Origin: Ignavibacterium sp.
GTDB taxonomy: Bacteria > Bacteroidota > Ignavibacteria > Ignavibacteriales > Ignavibacteriaceae
Assembly (NCBI GenBank): GCA_018335755.1
Contig: JAGXRK010000066.1
Span: 1 to 64,000 of the forward strand
Length of the DNA stretch: 64,000 nt
Direction: 5' to 3'
Below are positions 46,784 to 56,598 of this stretch, piece after piece (position 1 is the stretch's first letter; every line of letters starts with the position of its first letter). A program made the translations under genes and the position numbers. The notes under the pieces are model-generated. The model was given only the letters and a program-made list of their open reading frames with translations. It did no database searches and had not been told where the DNA came from.

Positions 46784-46850
46784 ACCACTAAGACACTTAG
46801 TTCACTAAGGAACACTTAGTGAATCTGAGTGTTCTTAGTGTCTAAGTGGT
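46784..46850. repeat. Nested palindromic repeat filling the aguB-aguA gap
   Basis: The inner arms TTCACTAAG (46801-46809) and CTTAGTGAA (46815-46823) are perfect. The outer arms ACCACTAAGACACTTAG (46784-46800) and CTTAGTGTCTAAGTGGT (46834-46850) pair with two mismatches. The unit CACTAAG recurs in both orientations. It starts 6 bases after the aguB stop and ends 5 bases before the aguA ATG, so it replaces any normal ribosome-binding site. Confidence 0.75.
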
Positions 46851-46855
46851 GAAAA

Positions 46856-47902
46856 ATGAATATTGAAAATAAATACAGAATTCCCGCGGAATGGGAAAAA
46901 CACGAAGCTACCTGGATTGGCTGGCCTAATAATAAAGCGGACTGGCCCGGCAAATTTCAACCGATTCCATGGGTGTATGGTGAAATTGTTCGGTATATCT
47001 CGCGGGCAGAAAAAGTAAGGATTATTGTTGAATCAAAATCACATCAGAAAAAAGCTGAGAGTGTTCTGAAAGCTGTAGGAGCAGAACTTAATAATATTGA
47101 ATTCTTTAAACTTCAAACAGACAGAAATTGGCTCAGAGATTCCGGTCCTCAATTCGTTAAAGATAAGAATGGCAATACCGTTATCATAAACTTTAAGTTT
47201 AATGCGTGGGCAAAGTATGACAACTATAAAAAAGATTTAAAAATACCAAAGATGATTTCGGATAAACTTGCATTGCCCAAAATTATTGCTGAGCAAAAGA
47301 GCAGGGAAGTGGTGCTTGAAGGAGGAAGTATTGATTATAACGGATCAGGTACGTTGATTACTACTGAAGAATGTTTGATGGATGCTCAGACACAAGTGCG
47401 TAATCCGGGTTTTACTAAAAAAGATTACGAAAAAGTTTTTAATAAATATCTTGGAATAACTAATACTATCTGGCTTAACAAAGGAATAGCCGGAGATGAC
47501 ACACACGGACACGTTGATGATATTGCAAGATTTGTAAACAGAACAACAGTTGTAACGGTAATGGAAACCCGCCCGAATGATCCCAACTACCTTCCACTAA
47601 TGGAGAATAGAGAAATACTTGAAGGCGCAGTTCTTGAAGATGGAAAGAAAATAGAAGTAGTTGAAATACCAATGCCTTCGCCGGTAATATTTAAGGGAGA
47701 AAGACTTCCAGCAAGTTATGCTAACTTTTACATTTCGAATTATGCAGTGCTCGTACCGACATTTAATGATCCGAATGACAGAATTGCATTAGGAATACTA
47801 GGTGAACTTTTTACAGACCGACTAGTAATAGGAATTCACGCAGTGGATCTGGTTTGGGGATTAGGTACAATTCATTGTTTAACACACGAGCAGGTTTTAT
47901 AA
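46856..47902 (+). CDS. aguA: Agmatine deiminase
   Basis: Converts agmatine to N-carbamoylputrescine, the substrate of AguB. 348 residues. Family markers are IGWPNNKADWPG near the N terminus, NWLRDSGPQFV, VVLEGGSIDYNG, GDDTHGHVDDIARF (catalytic acid and His) and the nucleophile C341 in GTIHCLTHEQ. With aguB it gives the arginine-decarboxylase route to putrescine, though no speA is in the window. Its stop is one base from the convergent T9SS gene. Confidence 0.95.
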   Translation: MNIENKYRIPAEWEKHEATWIGWPNNKADWPGKFQPIPWVYGEIVRYISRAEKVRIIVESKSHQKKAESVLKAVGAELNNIEFFKLQTDRNWLRDSGPQFVKDKNGNTVIINFKFNAWAKYDNYKKDLKIPKMISDKLALPKIIAEQKSREVVLEGGSIDYNGSGTLITTEECLMDAQTQVRNPGFTKKDYEKVFNKYLGITNTIWLNKGIAGDDTHGHVDDIARFVNRTTVVTVMETRPNDPNYLPLMENREILEGAVLEDGKKIEVVEIPMPSPVIFKGERLPASYANFYISNYAVLVPTFNDPNDRIALGILGELFTDRLVIGIHAVDLVWGLGTIHCLTHEQVL

Positions 47903-47903
47903 T

Positions 47904-49166
47904 TTACTTTACCAGTATCATTTTCTTTGTTTCAACAAATTCGCCTGATCTTAATTGGTAATAATAAACTCCTGATGCCAGATTCCGGATACCGGATACC
48001 GGATGAAACTCAATCTCATAACTTCCGGCAAGCTTTTCTTCATTAACAAGAGTTGCTACTTCTTTTCCGAGTATATCATAAACTTTTATTGTTACAAATC
48101 CTTCATCCCGTAACTGGTATCTGATTATCGTTGAAGGATTAAATGGATTTGGGTAGTTTTGAGTTAGCAAAAAAGAAAATTGCAAATAGGATTCTTGTTT
48201 TATTTCTGTAATTGGAACATAGAAGAAATTGTATTTTATTGAAGGGGTCCATTTATTGCTTTGCCAACTATAAACAAGCATTTCAGTTATTTCATCATAA
48301 ATATTATATGAATAGACTGACTTTAAAAGAAAAATCCATCCATTTTGCCAAATTTGATTAATGAACTCTTTAATCAAATTATTTTCATAAATGATGCTGT
48401 CTCTAGCTGAATTTACCCAATTTCCATTAATAAATTGTTGGAATTCTCTTTCAATCCTATTTCCATACTGATCATAAGAATAAATAGTTTTACTAGAAAC
48501 ATCCCAGTTTACACCGTTCCATTCTCTGGTCAATTCTTCAACAAGCAAATTATTAATTGTGTATCTATAATCAGTATAAAACCTTGAAGACCACTGATTT
48601 GTACTTTCCCAAATTTGTAAAGTATCGCTCTCTAAATTATCATCCGGAAAATATTTATATTTTAATCGGGAATCGTTCTCCCAGTTATTATTCCAATTTT
48701 GAAAAACTCTTGTGTTTAAATTGCCAGTTGAATCATAATCATAAATGTATTTTTCTTTATTTTCCCACATAGCAGACCAACTTTGATATACTGAGGAATC
48801 AAGAACAGAACTTGTAAATTTATAGTACCACCTATCGAAATTTTTCCAGATATTATTGGACCTTAGATACCTCGTCCATAGTATTCTATTAAATAATGAA
48901 TCATACTCAAATTCGGTCCAGCTGTTCTCCATCCAATCTTCATTTTGTCTGATATAAATTATCAAATCACTCAATCGTCTGCTGCTATCAGGCACAGGCA
49001 GAGGTGATGTCAAACTTTTCATTGTACCAGTTAAATCCGATAGTTTTGAGGAAAAATTATTAAAAATATAAAGATTATGGGAATAATAGGACGATCCCTG
49101 AGCAAAATCTATTCTAAAAAATGAAACAGTAATCATTAGAATAAATAAATGTCTATAATTTTTCAT
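47904..49166 (-). CDS. Secreted protein with YD/RHS-like repeats and T9SS domain
   Basis: 420 residues. Signal peptide FILMITVSFFRIDFAQ. The body has imperfect repeats of about 35 residues of the form YSYDQYGNRIEREFQQFING and YDSTGNLNTRVFQNWNN, W- and N-rich, resembling cell-wall-type YD or RHS repeats. It ends in the sorting domain NYPNPFNPSTIIRYQLRD to FVETKKMILVK. Unlike its five neighbours its sorting domain lacks the WQSPVG insert. It does carry a different heptamer tract (GATTCCG, GATACCG, GATACCG at 47981-48001) encoding VSGIRN. Function unknown. Confidence 0.8.
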   Translation of the reverse strand: MKNYRHLFILMITVSFFRIDFAQGSSYYSHNLYIFNNFSSKLSDLTGTMKSLTSPLPVPDSSRRLSDLIIYIRQNEDWMENSWTEFEYDSLFNRILWTRYLRSNNIWKNFDRWYYKFTSSVLDSSVYQSWSAMWENKEKYIYDYDSTGNLNTRVFQNWNNNWENDSRLKYKYFPDDNLESDTLQIWESTNQWSSRFYTDYRYTINNLLVEELTREWNGVNWDVSSKTIYSYDQYGNRIEREFQQFINGNWVNSARDSIIYENNLIKEFINQIWQNGWIFLLKSVYSYNIYDEITEMLVYSWQSNKWTPSIKYNFFYVPITEIKQESYLQFSFLLTQNYPNPFNPSTIIRYQLRDEGFVTIKVYDILGKEVATLVNEEKLAGSYEIEFHPVSGIRNLASGVYYYQLRSGEFVETKKMILVK

Positions 49167-49226
49167 TATTATATGAGTTAACTCTTGTTAATTTTAGCTT
49201 TACAAGTAAAGGGATAAATTTTCAAA

Positions 49227-50477
49227 TCATCTTAAGTAAGTCATTTTCATAGTTTTAACGAAAGCTCCAGCATTTAACTGATAAAAATAAATTCCACTTG
49301 AAAGAGAAGAGGCATTAAAATTAACTTCATAACTTCCTGCATCTCTATACTCATCAACCAGAGTTGCGATCTCTTTACCCAGCACATCAAACACTTTAAT
49401 TGTTTGATGACTGCCTACCGGCGACTGCCAACTGATCTTTGTGCTTGGGTTGAACGGGTTCGGATAATTTTGTGACAAATAAAATCTGTTAGGCAACTGG
49501 ATATCTAGATTCGAAATTCCTACAGGGTAATCCCCTGTATATTTTAATAAATACCCGTTCGTGTAACCAATCCATTTTGTATTTTCTTTATCTATGTAGA
49601 CAGAGTATGTCCTAGCATTCTGGATTTCCGGGAACTGAGGATAAAACAAACTAAAATTATCGTCCTCTACTAAAAAAATTCCGCTTGAATCTGCTTGTGC
49701 CATCCACTTCCTATCATTTGCATCAACTGCAATAGCATAATTTGAAAACCTTTGGATATTGTACTGACCGTATGTACTCCATACTGAGTCAGCAGATAAT
49801 CTTACCAGATCCGATCCATTAAACCAAACATCATTTGTACTTTCAATTGCAATACAATATATCCACATCATAATGTCATATATTTCCCAAAAACTCACTC
49901 TATCAAACATACCAAAACCCCTATGGTCACTACCGTACCATAGATTACCGCTTTTATCAAAAGAAATAGCATTTATTTCCATTTGACCGTTAATCATAGG
50001 AGAATTTGAATCGTCATATAAAGTCCAGTTTTGACCATCAAATTTTGCAAGACCTGCCCAGTAAGTTCCGACCCAGATATTATTGGAGTCATCAATTTCT
50101 ACCTCCCAGGCAGAATTGTTTTGACTTCTGGGAGCGATCTCGTTCATATTATAGAAGTACCATTCATTACCATCAAATTTTACCAGACCGGTATCCTGAG
50201 TTGCAATCCAGATATTATTTTGCTGATCAACAGCCAGTGCCCAGATATAACTATCAGTAAATGGAGAATTCTGAGAATTAAATATTGTGAATACTCCATC
50301 TGCATACTTAATTAAACCGGCTGATTGGGTTCCAAGCCAAATGGCAGAATCCTGATCTTTTGCTATTGCTGTAATGCGATTATCAACACCAGAGTTGAGC
50401 AAAGTCCAATAAGCTTCCTGACTATGCAGTGTATTTATAGTCAGTAAAAGAAAACCCAATATTAAATAGGTCTTCAT
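49227..50477 (-). CDS. Secreted two-component-regulator-type propeller with T9SS domain
   Basis: 416 residues. Signal peptide ILGFLLLTINTLHSQ. Repeats such as SAIWLGTQSAGLIKYADGVFT, NNIWIATQDTGLVKFDGNEW and NNIWVGTYWAGLAKFDGQNW are the Reg_prop blades found in hybrid sensor kinases, here as a free secreted propeller without kinase. It ends in the sorting domain NYPNPFNPSTKISWQSPVGS to FVKTMKMTYLR. It is part of the tandem cargo array, with a 60-base gap before the next gene. Confidence 0.85.
   Translation of the reverse strand: MKTYLILGFLLLTINTLHSQEAYWTLLNSGVDNRITAIAKDQDSAIWLGTQSAGLIKYADGVFTIFNSQNSPFTDSYIWALAVDQQNNIWIATQDTGLVKFDGNEWYFYNMNEIAPRSQNNSAWEVEIDDSNNIWVGTYWAGLAKFDGQNWTLYDDSNSPMINGQMEINAISFDKSGNLWYGSDHRGFGMFDRVSFWEIYDIMMWIYCIAIESTNDVWFNGSDLVRLSADSVWSTYGQYNIQRFSNYAIAVDANDRKWMAQADSSGIFLVEDDNFSLFYPQFPEIQNARTYSVYIDKENTKWIGYTNGYLLKYTGDYPVGISNLDIQLPNRFYLSQNYPNPFNPSTKISWQSPVGSHQTIKVFDVLGKEIATLVDEYRDAGSYEVNFNASSLSSGIYFYQLNAGAFVKTMKMTYLR
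49352..49472 (-). repeat. Shared sorting-domain DNA block, copy 1
   Basis: Region from DEYRDAG back to QNYPNPF, nearly the same in five neighbouring genes. It includes the heptamers GATGACT, GCCTACC, GGCGACT, GCCAACT (plus strand). Confidence 0.8.
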
Positions 50478-50571
50478 TGTTCTTCCCTTTCAGTTTTATA
50501 AAAAGATAAAACAATCACGCAATTATCTTAATCTAATTAACATTCATTGTCAATATGAAAAATAAACAGTT

Positions 50572-52257
50572 TTATTTAAGCACTGACATCTTTAGGGTTT
50601 TGATGAAACTACCTGATTTTAGTGTATAGAAGTATATTCCGGATGATAATCCTGCAGCATCAAACTCAACCTCATAACTTCCTGCATTTCTATACTCATC
50701 AACCAAGGTTGCAACCTCTCTGCCAAGCACATCAAATACTTTAATTGTTTGATGACTGCCTACTGGCGACTGCCACCTTATCTTAGTACTTGGGTTAAAT
50801 GGATTCGGATAATTCTGCGCTAAATAAAAATCCAAATCAGAAATCAAATCATCATCAACAGATGTTCCAAGATATAAGAAGCTGTTATAATACCATGCAG
50901 TTTCAACACTAGGGCTATTCTGATTAAACAGACTAACTCCGGGTATTGCATCATATTGGTAGATGTAAAATCCTTCATAGATAAAAGGGACACCCGTGCT
51001 TTCAAAAAAAGGACTCAATACTGGGTATTGCTCCGTTCTACTATTATCAAATGGAAGGTATAACCATATTCCGTGTAGCCATTCGATACCAAAATTTGGA
51101 CCCGCATCATAACCTAAAACGTAATTAATATCTGTATAATAAACAGGATAGGAATTTCCTGAATTATCTCCCGGATAAATATTGAAAGGAGAACCAAAAC
51201 CTGAAGTGTATTCAATAGATTGCCATAGTATCATCATGCCGTTTCCTTCAGGTGTAATCGAAATTGTAGGATACGCATTCCCAATTCCATTACCCGGTCT
51301 TAATAGTGAAACAACATTACCATGGCCGTCATCGGGTCTTTCATTTGATGGTTCTGTTACTGCTGTCCACTTATCATAATTGCTATTCCAGTATAATACG
51401 GGAAATACATCAGTTGTATCGGTTGAACCTTCAAGTACACCTTTACCATATCCATTAATCACAACGTGTGTTTTGCCGTCATTATCTACTTCATAAGACA
51501 TCTGGGAAAAGTTTTCGAAAAACGGAGCATAATTTCTGTTCGATACCTGTCCGTAAACTCCGTCAATACCAAGTATTTGCCCCTGCCACGTAGCTCCAAA
51601 GTCAGGTGAGTGATACAAATAAATAATATCATCGATACCATTAGCTGATGCTTCTGCAAAGCCACCGACGATTGATAAATACTGACCGTTTTCAGAAATT
51701 TTTATGGGCAGGCCTGCAGAACCGCTGACTGAGCCTATATTAATATTAGGGTCGCCGTCTCCAACCCGGATATGCTGATCAAAAGTTAAACCCTGATCCG
51801 TTGATTTAAAGATATTATAATCATTACCAAATGCATAAATAGTTCCGTCAGATGTGTATGCGAAGGACTGCAAATTACTTGTTCCGGGCTGAAAAGTATT
51901 GAACTGCCAGGTTGATGGATCAACAACTGAAAATCCGCCTGATGAAAGTAAAAGCAGCTTACCGTCCAGAGGCCCGCCGTTACAATATTGCAGACCTCTT
52001 GATGAAGTGGTTTGACCAAAAGGTTCTAGAGCGAGCCAGGTAGTATCTGGTCTATAATATAATTTACCTCTGATAAATACAACCGGATCTAAGTTGCCGT
52101 CATTATTGTAATCCAGCATTTCAATATACCGGACAGGGGAGTTGTTATACAGGTAATCGTAATCAGTATTGAAGAGAAGCTGCCCGAAATCCTGAGCAAA
52201 TAAATGCGAACTGAAAAACAATAACAGAGATACCATTAGTGATGTTAAAGTTTTCAT
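50572..52257 (-). CDS. Secreted BNR-like protein with T9SS domain
   Basis: 561 residues. Signal peptide SLMVSLLLFFSSHLFAQ. Asp-box-type pieces (IFKSTDQGLTFDQHI, LYHSPDFGATWQGQI) suggest a propeller of the sialidase/BNR kind, with an early VRYIEMLDYNNDGNLDPVVF resembling a VCBS/FG-GAP calcium loop. No catalytic assignment. It ends in NYPNPFNPSTKIRWQSPVGS to FIKTLKMSVLK. AAAGGAG precedes the ATG. One of the six-gene cargo array. Confidence 0.8.
   Translation of the reverse strand: MKTLTSLMVSLLLFFSSHLFAQDFGQLLFNTDYDYLYNNSPVRYIEMLDYNNDGNLDPVVFIRGKLYYRPDTTWLALEPFGQTTSSRGLQYCNGGPLDGKLLLLSSGGFSVVDPSTWQFNTFQPGTSNLQSFAYTSDGTIYAFGNDYNIFKSTDQGLTFDQHIRVGDGDPNINIGSVSGSAGLPIKISENGQYLSIVGGFAEASANGIDDIIYLYHSPDFGATWQGQILGIDGVYGQVSNRNYAPFFENFSQMSYEVDNDGKTHVVINGYGKGVLEGSTDTTDVFPVLYWNSNYDKWTAVTEPSNERPDDGHGNVVSLLRPGNGIGNAYPTISITPEGNGMMILWQSIEYTSGFGSPFNIYPGDNSGNSYPVYYTDINYVLGYDAGPNFGIEWLHGIWLYLPFDNSRTEQYPVLSPFFESTGVPFIYEGFYIYQYDAIPGVSLFNQNSPSVETAWYYNSFLYLGTSVDDDLISDLDFYLAQNYPNPFNPSTKIRWQSPVGSHQTIKVFDVLGREVATLVDEYRNAGSYEVEFDAAGLSSGIYFYTLKSGSFIKTLKMSVLK
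50698..50817 (-). repeat. Shared sorting-domain DNA block, copy 2
   Basis: Same block as copy 1, somewhat more diverged. Heptamers GATGACT, GCCTACT, GGCGACT, GCCACCT. Confidence 0.8.
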
Positions 52258-52324
52258 AATTTTTCTCCTTTTAGAAAAATATGTTAGAACTCTTTATGAA
52301 ATTATTATTGATACATTCTATTAT

Positions 52325-54148
52325 TCAACGAAGAAGTATCATTTTTTTCGTATCTCTATATGAATCTATAGTTAACCTATAAAAATAAATGCCGGAAGTC
52401 AATTCTTTACCGTCAATTATTGAACTGAATTCAACCTCATAACTACCTGCATCTTTAAATTCATCAACCAAGGTAGCAACCTCTCTACCCAGCACATCAA
52501 ACACTTTAATCGTTTGCCAACTGCCTACTGGTGACTGCCAACTGATCTTAGTGCTTGGGTTGAATGGGTTGGGGTAGTTTTGGTGTAGCGAGAAAAGCTC
52601 AGGTATTCCCACCTCAACTTCTATCTCATTTGAATATTCAAATGTGCCGTTAAAATCTATTTGCTTTAACCTGTAAAAATATTTTCCCGGGGACACTTCT
52701 TCATCAATAAAAGAATAATGACTGATTTCTGTTGTTGTACCCTTGCCTTCAACAAAACCCAAAGTCTGCCAATAATCACCCAATTTACCTTTTCTTTCAA
52801 TTGAAAAACCTCGATTGTTTAATTCTGTTGCTGTTATCCAATTAAGAGTAATACTATTTGTATGAACTGATACTGTGAATGAAACGAGTTCAACTGGAAT
52901 AGTTCCATCAAAAGTAAAGGTGAGTTTTATCAGGTTATCTGCATAGTAAGTTCCGGGTGGTAATGTGTAAACAATTTCACCGAATGCAAAAGTAGTATCA
53001 AAAGGAGACCAACCAAAAGGAACCCTCTTTCTTCCACTTAGAGTCAAAACTAAACCTTCCGGAAGATAAAACGATAATGTAGTTACTGAATCTGCTTTTG
53101 GATAAACGAGTAAATAATAATTTTTTACACCTGTATAGAAGTGATATCCCGGGCGATAATCTATATAAGAAAGAGAATTGTCTCCAAGTTTTAAGAATGC
53201 ATCAAATTCACCTGTTAAAGGTGGAACTTGATTGGTTTCACCAAGAGAGGTATCGAGCCCGTTCGTAGCTCCCGGAAACATACCAGCAAGTAAATTTAAA
53301 GTATCACCAACAGAATTATTAATCTTTATGGGTAATTCAACAGGATGCATTGTTGGAGGATTATTATCATAAATTAAAAAGGTTCCGTCGCTTGTATCAA
53401 AAACACAAGGATAATCGCCAATTCTAAATCTGATATTATTAGAGGCAACATTCGGTACTATCCAACTATATGTGTTATTTAATGAACTGACTGTATCGAT
53501 AATTATCCAATCATTACCATTATTGGTTGAATACTGAAGTAGAAATGAAGAGAGGAACCAAGGGATATTTACTGAATACTGCACTGAAACTGTTTGACCA
53601 GCCTGAAAAATCTCCCCGCCCGAAGGAGAATGCAAATAAACTTCAGGCCAGGTGAGCGGACCGTTATAATAGACAACAACATTTATTCTATCAAGATTAG
53701 TGGGAACAAAAAACGAATCTGCACCAAATATTAAATCAAATGATTCAATGATTTCTCCCGAATATGCATTTATGAATATCAGATATATAACCTCAGATTG
53801 AGTCTCCCAATAAATGAACATATCATTAGTGTCGGATGGATAACTTAGGTTAATAGAATGTTCATAGACAAATGGCTGACCGCAACCAAATCTTATGTCT
53901 TTAATAGTTGTAATGTTAGTATCGGCAGGAAGTTTAAATCTTGCTCCAAAACTTCCCGACGGAACCTGTGGAATATTTTCTTCACCCAGCGCAGGGTCCA
54001 ATCCATCAGTGCCATACGGATCATAACCAACAATAAGTGGTTGAATATTATCTGTTCCAGCTTTTACATTTAAAATAAACTCAAGTTGTTGTGGAAAAAT
54101 CAAATGCTGGATAAAAAATATGAAACAAAACGTAATTAAAAATTTCAT
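52325..54148 (-). CDS. Secreted multidomain protein with T9SS domain
   Basis: Read from the ATG at 54148, which has AGGA eight bases upstream and opens a signal peptide (KFLITFCFIFFIQHLIF). An ATG five codons earlier is less likely. 607 residues. A central Ig-like segment starts SPSGGEIFQAGQTVSVQYS (a surface adhesion-type module). TLNLLAGMFPGATNGLDTSLGE resembles the N-terminal VGYDPYGTDGLDPALGEE, a duplicated module. The Fn3-like VSFTVSVHTNSITLNW linker and sorting domain NYPNPFNPSTKISWQSPVGS close the protein. Function unknown. Confidence 0.8.
   Translation of the reverse strand: MKFLITFCFIFFIQHLIFPQQLEFILNVKAGTDNIQPLIVGYDPYGTDGLDPALGEENIPQVPSGSFGARFKLPADTNITTIKDIRFGCGQPFVYEHSINLSYPSDTNDMFIYWETQSEVIYLIFINAYSGEIIESFDLIFGADSFFVPTNLDRINVVVYYNGPLTWPEVYLHSPSGGEIFQAGQTVSVQYSVNIPWFLSSFLLQYSTNNGNDWIIIDTVSSLNNTYSWIVPNVASNNIRFRIGDYPCVFDTSDGTFLIYDNNPPTMHPVELPIKINNSVGDTLNLLAGMFPGATNGLDTSLGETNQVPPLTGEFDAFLKLGDNSLSYIDYRPGYHFYTGVKNYYLLVYPKADSVTTLSFYLPEGLVLTLSGRKRVPFGWSPFDTTFAFGEIVYTLPPGTYYADNLIKLTFTFDGTIPVELVSFTVSVHTNSITLNWITATELNNRGFSIERKGKLGDYWQTLGFVEGKGTTTEISHYSFIDEEVSPGKYFYRLKQIDFNGTFEYSNEIEVEVGIPELFSLHQNYPNPFNPSTKISWQSPVGSWQTIKVFDVLGREVATLVDEFKDAGSYEVEFSSIIDGKELTSGIYFYRLTIDSYRDTKKMILLR
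52462..52583 (-). repeat. Shared sorting-domain DNA block, copy 3
   Basis: Heptamers GCCAACT, GCCTACT, GGTGACT, GCCAACT. The flanks are nearly the same as in copies 4 and 5. Confidence 0.8.
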
Positions 54149-54167
54149 CTTTATATTCCTCATAATA

Positions 54168-56555
54168 TTATTTCGTCAGTATCATTTTTTTTGTTTCTAT
54201 AAATGAACCAGCTTTCAACTGGTAATAATAAACTCCGCTTGCCAATCCAGCAGAATTAAAATCAACTTCGTGATAACCTGCATTTCTAAACTCATCAACC
54301 AAGGTTGCAACCTCTCTACCCAGCACATCAAAAACTTTAATTGTTTGCCAACTGCTGACTGGCGACTGCCAACTAATCTTGGTGCTTGGGTTGAAAGGGT
54401 TGGGGTAGTTTTGATGAAGTGCAAATGATAGTGGAGCAATGTCAACTTCAACAAGTTCTGAATATTCAAATTTGCCGTCAAAATCTATTTGTTTTAGTCT
54501 GTAATAAAGTTTTTGTGAATTGACTCCGAACAGATCATCAACGTACGAATATTCTTGCGGCTCTGCTGTTGTGCCATTTCCTTGTCTGAATCCAATTGTA
54601 CGCCATTCTGTTTTATCAGAACTGCGTTCAATTTCAAATCCGTAGTTGTTAACCTCTGTAGCGGTTGACCAATTCAAACTAACACAATTAAAAGAGATGA
54701 ATGCTGTAAATGAGGTTAATTCGACAGGAATAGTTAGATCTTTTTTATTTAGAATTACACCATATTCTCCAACAATTGTAATAGAAATCGCATCAATACC
54801 TGAACTTGCATAAATATCGTTATATGTTACTCTTGGCAATTGAATCCAGTTAGTTCCACCGTTAGATGTGCTATACATAACACCTCCGTCTCCAGTTGCA
54901 ATTCCATTATTCGCATCGAAAAAGGAGATGTTTAGTAGACAGCTATTATTTGCATATAATCGAGTTGACCAACTATCACCTCCATCTGTAGTTTTAATAA
55001 TTACACTAACCGGAAATTCCCATCTCCAACCCCCCACAGCAAATCCATTATTGGAATCAGTGAAGATCACATCATATAGTGTATAACCAGTTGGACTTGT
55101 TCGGGTATACCAATTTTGTCCACTGTCAGTAGTCTTTAAAATAGTTCCAGCTCCTCCTACAATTATCCCATTATTATAATCTGTAAAGAAAACATCACTT
55201 AATCCATTGGTAGAGGGGCTTATCTGACTAAACCAATTTTGTCCACTATCGGTTGTTCTTTTGATTATTCCATATTGACCAACAACTGTACCATTATTAA
55301 TATCATTAAAAAAAACACTTGTTAATGAATTTGTTGTACCACTTAACTGACTTTCCCAAGATATTCCAGCATTCGTAGTTTTCAAAATTGTTCCGCTATC
55401 TCCTACTACAACCCCATTCTCTGAATCAATTAAATAGATATCGTGTAAGGTTCTACTCACACCACTATTTTGAGTAATCCATAAATTTCCACTATCTGAA
55501 GTTTTTAGTATTGTGCCATTTTTACCAACGGCTATTCCATTATTCCCATCACAAAATGAAATTCCTAAAAATGTTTCTAATGTACCAACTACCTTATTGA
55601 CCCAATATCCACCATTATTAGTAGTTCTTAAAATAACACTTCCTGTAAGCGATGCGGCATTTTCTTTGAAACCTACAATTATTGCATTATTTTCATTAGG
55701 ACAGACAACAGATACCATTATATTGTTTCCTTGGTCTATTGTATTCCAATCTAATCCACCATTTGTTGTAGAGAAAATCTTACGATACCCAACAATAAAA
55801 CCAGTGGATGTATCTATAAATGAAACCGAATTTAAATGGATGCCATTCAGATTGTCTAAAGGTATCCAGGTGCTACCAGCATCCGAAGTCCTCAATAAAG
55901 TTCCTTGATACCCAACGACAAAACCAATGTCCGGATTTATGAATGATATTCCCCTGAGTATTGTACTTGTTCCACTTGTTATAATTTCCCAATTTTCTCC
56001 ACCATTTGTCGTCCTTAATATTCCTCCATCCGAACCAACCGCTATCCAAGTATTATCATCAATAAAACAAACACTATTTAGGTGTTGTGACGTTCCGCTA
56101 GATTGAGCAACCCAATTCTGTCCCCCGTTAGATGTTTTAAGTATTAGTCCATACCATCCTACGGCAATTCCATTATTTAAATCTTTGAAAGACACCCCTA
56201 ATAATGAATTTGTTGTTCCACTTGTCTGTGCATACCAGGTCAATCCACCATCTGTTGTTTTAAGAATCAAACCACCAGAACCAACGGCATAACCAATATT
56301 GACATCTACAAAGGAAACTCCAATTAGATTTTCAAATGTTCCACTTTGTACAAGTAGCCAATTATCACCACCATTAGTTGTCTTAATAATTGTACCAAAC
56401 CAACCAACAGCAATTCCATTAATTGAATCACTGAATGATACTGAAAATAATGGGCTTCCTGTTGGTAATGGATTTTGCCAGAACCAGCCTTCCTGTGATT
56501 TTATGTTTTGTGCACAAGAAAAACTCAAAATGAATATTAAAAATAATTTTCTCAT
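54168..56555 (-). CDS. Secreted Ycf48/BNR-type propeller with T9SS domain
   Basis: The ATG at 56555 begins the signal peptide RKLFLIFILSFSCAQNIKSQ; a TTG four codons upstream is the alternative. 795 residues. Thirteen repeats of about 45 residues follow the pattern NGIAVGxxGTILKTTDSGQNW, as in photosystem-assembly Ycf48-like and VPS10 propellers, enough for about two propellers. The linker VELTSFTAFISFNCVSLNW and sorting domain NYPNPFNPSTKISWQSPVSS follow. Only 4 bases separate its stop from the next gene's AGGA-preceded start region, so these two may be co-transcribed. Confidence 0.85.
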   Translation of the reverse strand: MRKLFLIFILSFSCAQNIKSQEGWFWQNPLPTGSPLFSVSFSDSINGIAVGWFGTIIKTTNGGDNWLLVQSGTFENLIGVSFVDVNIGYAVGSGGLILKTTDGGLTWYAQTSGTTNSLLGVSFKDLNNGIAVGWYGLILKTSNGGQNWVAQSSGTSQHLNSVCFIDDNTWIAVGSDGGILRTTNGGENWEIITSGTSTILRGISFINPDIGFVVGYQGTLLRTSDAGSTWIPLDNLNGIHLNSVSFIDTSTGFIVGYRKIFSTTNGGLDWNTIDQGNNIMVSVVCPNENNAIIVGFKENAASLTGSVILRTTNNGGYWVNKVVGTLETFLGISFCDGNNGIAVGKNGTILKTSDSGNLWITQNSGVSRTLHDIYLIDSENGVVVGDSGTILKTTNAGISWESQLSGTTNSLTSVFFNDINNGTVVGQYGIIKRTTDSGQNWFSQISPSTNGLSDVFFTDYNNGIIVGGAGTILKTTDSGQNWYTRTSPTGYTLYDVIFTDSNNGFAVGGWRWEFPVSVIIKTTDGGDSWSTRLYANNSCLLNISFFDANNGIATGDGGVMYSTSNGGTNWIQLPRVTYNDIYASSGIDAISITIVGEYGVILNKKDLTIPVELTSFTAFISFNCVSLNWSTATEVNNYGFEIERSSDKTEWRTIGFRQGNGTTAEPQEYSYVDDLFGVNSQKLYYRLKQIDFDGKFEYSELVEVDIAPLSFALHQNYPNPFNPSTKISWQSPVSSWQTIKVFDVLGREVATLVDEFRNAGYHEVDFNSAGLASGVYYYQLKAGSFIETKKMILTK
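54292..54413 (-). repeat. Shared sorting-domain DNA block, copy 4
   Basis: Heptamers GCCAACT, GCTGACT, GGCGACT, GCCAACT. Confidence 0.8.
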
Positions 56556-56598
56556 CTGGGAAACCAACTTAAAGTGAATAAAAGTTTTTTAATTTCGA

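Noticed and set aside
46784-46850. Insertion sequence ends between aguB and aguA
   Set aside because: No transposase or target duplication; it is a short palindromic repeat only.
55513-55908. Plus-strand open frame opposite the Ycf48-like repeats
   Set aside because: It mirrors the repeat codons of the real minus-strand gene and has no start signal.
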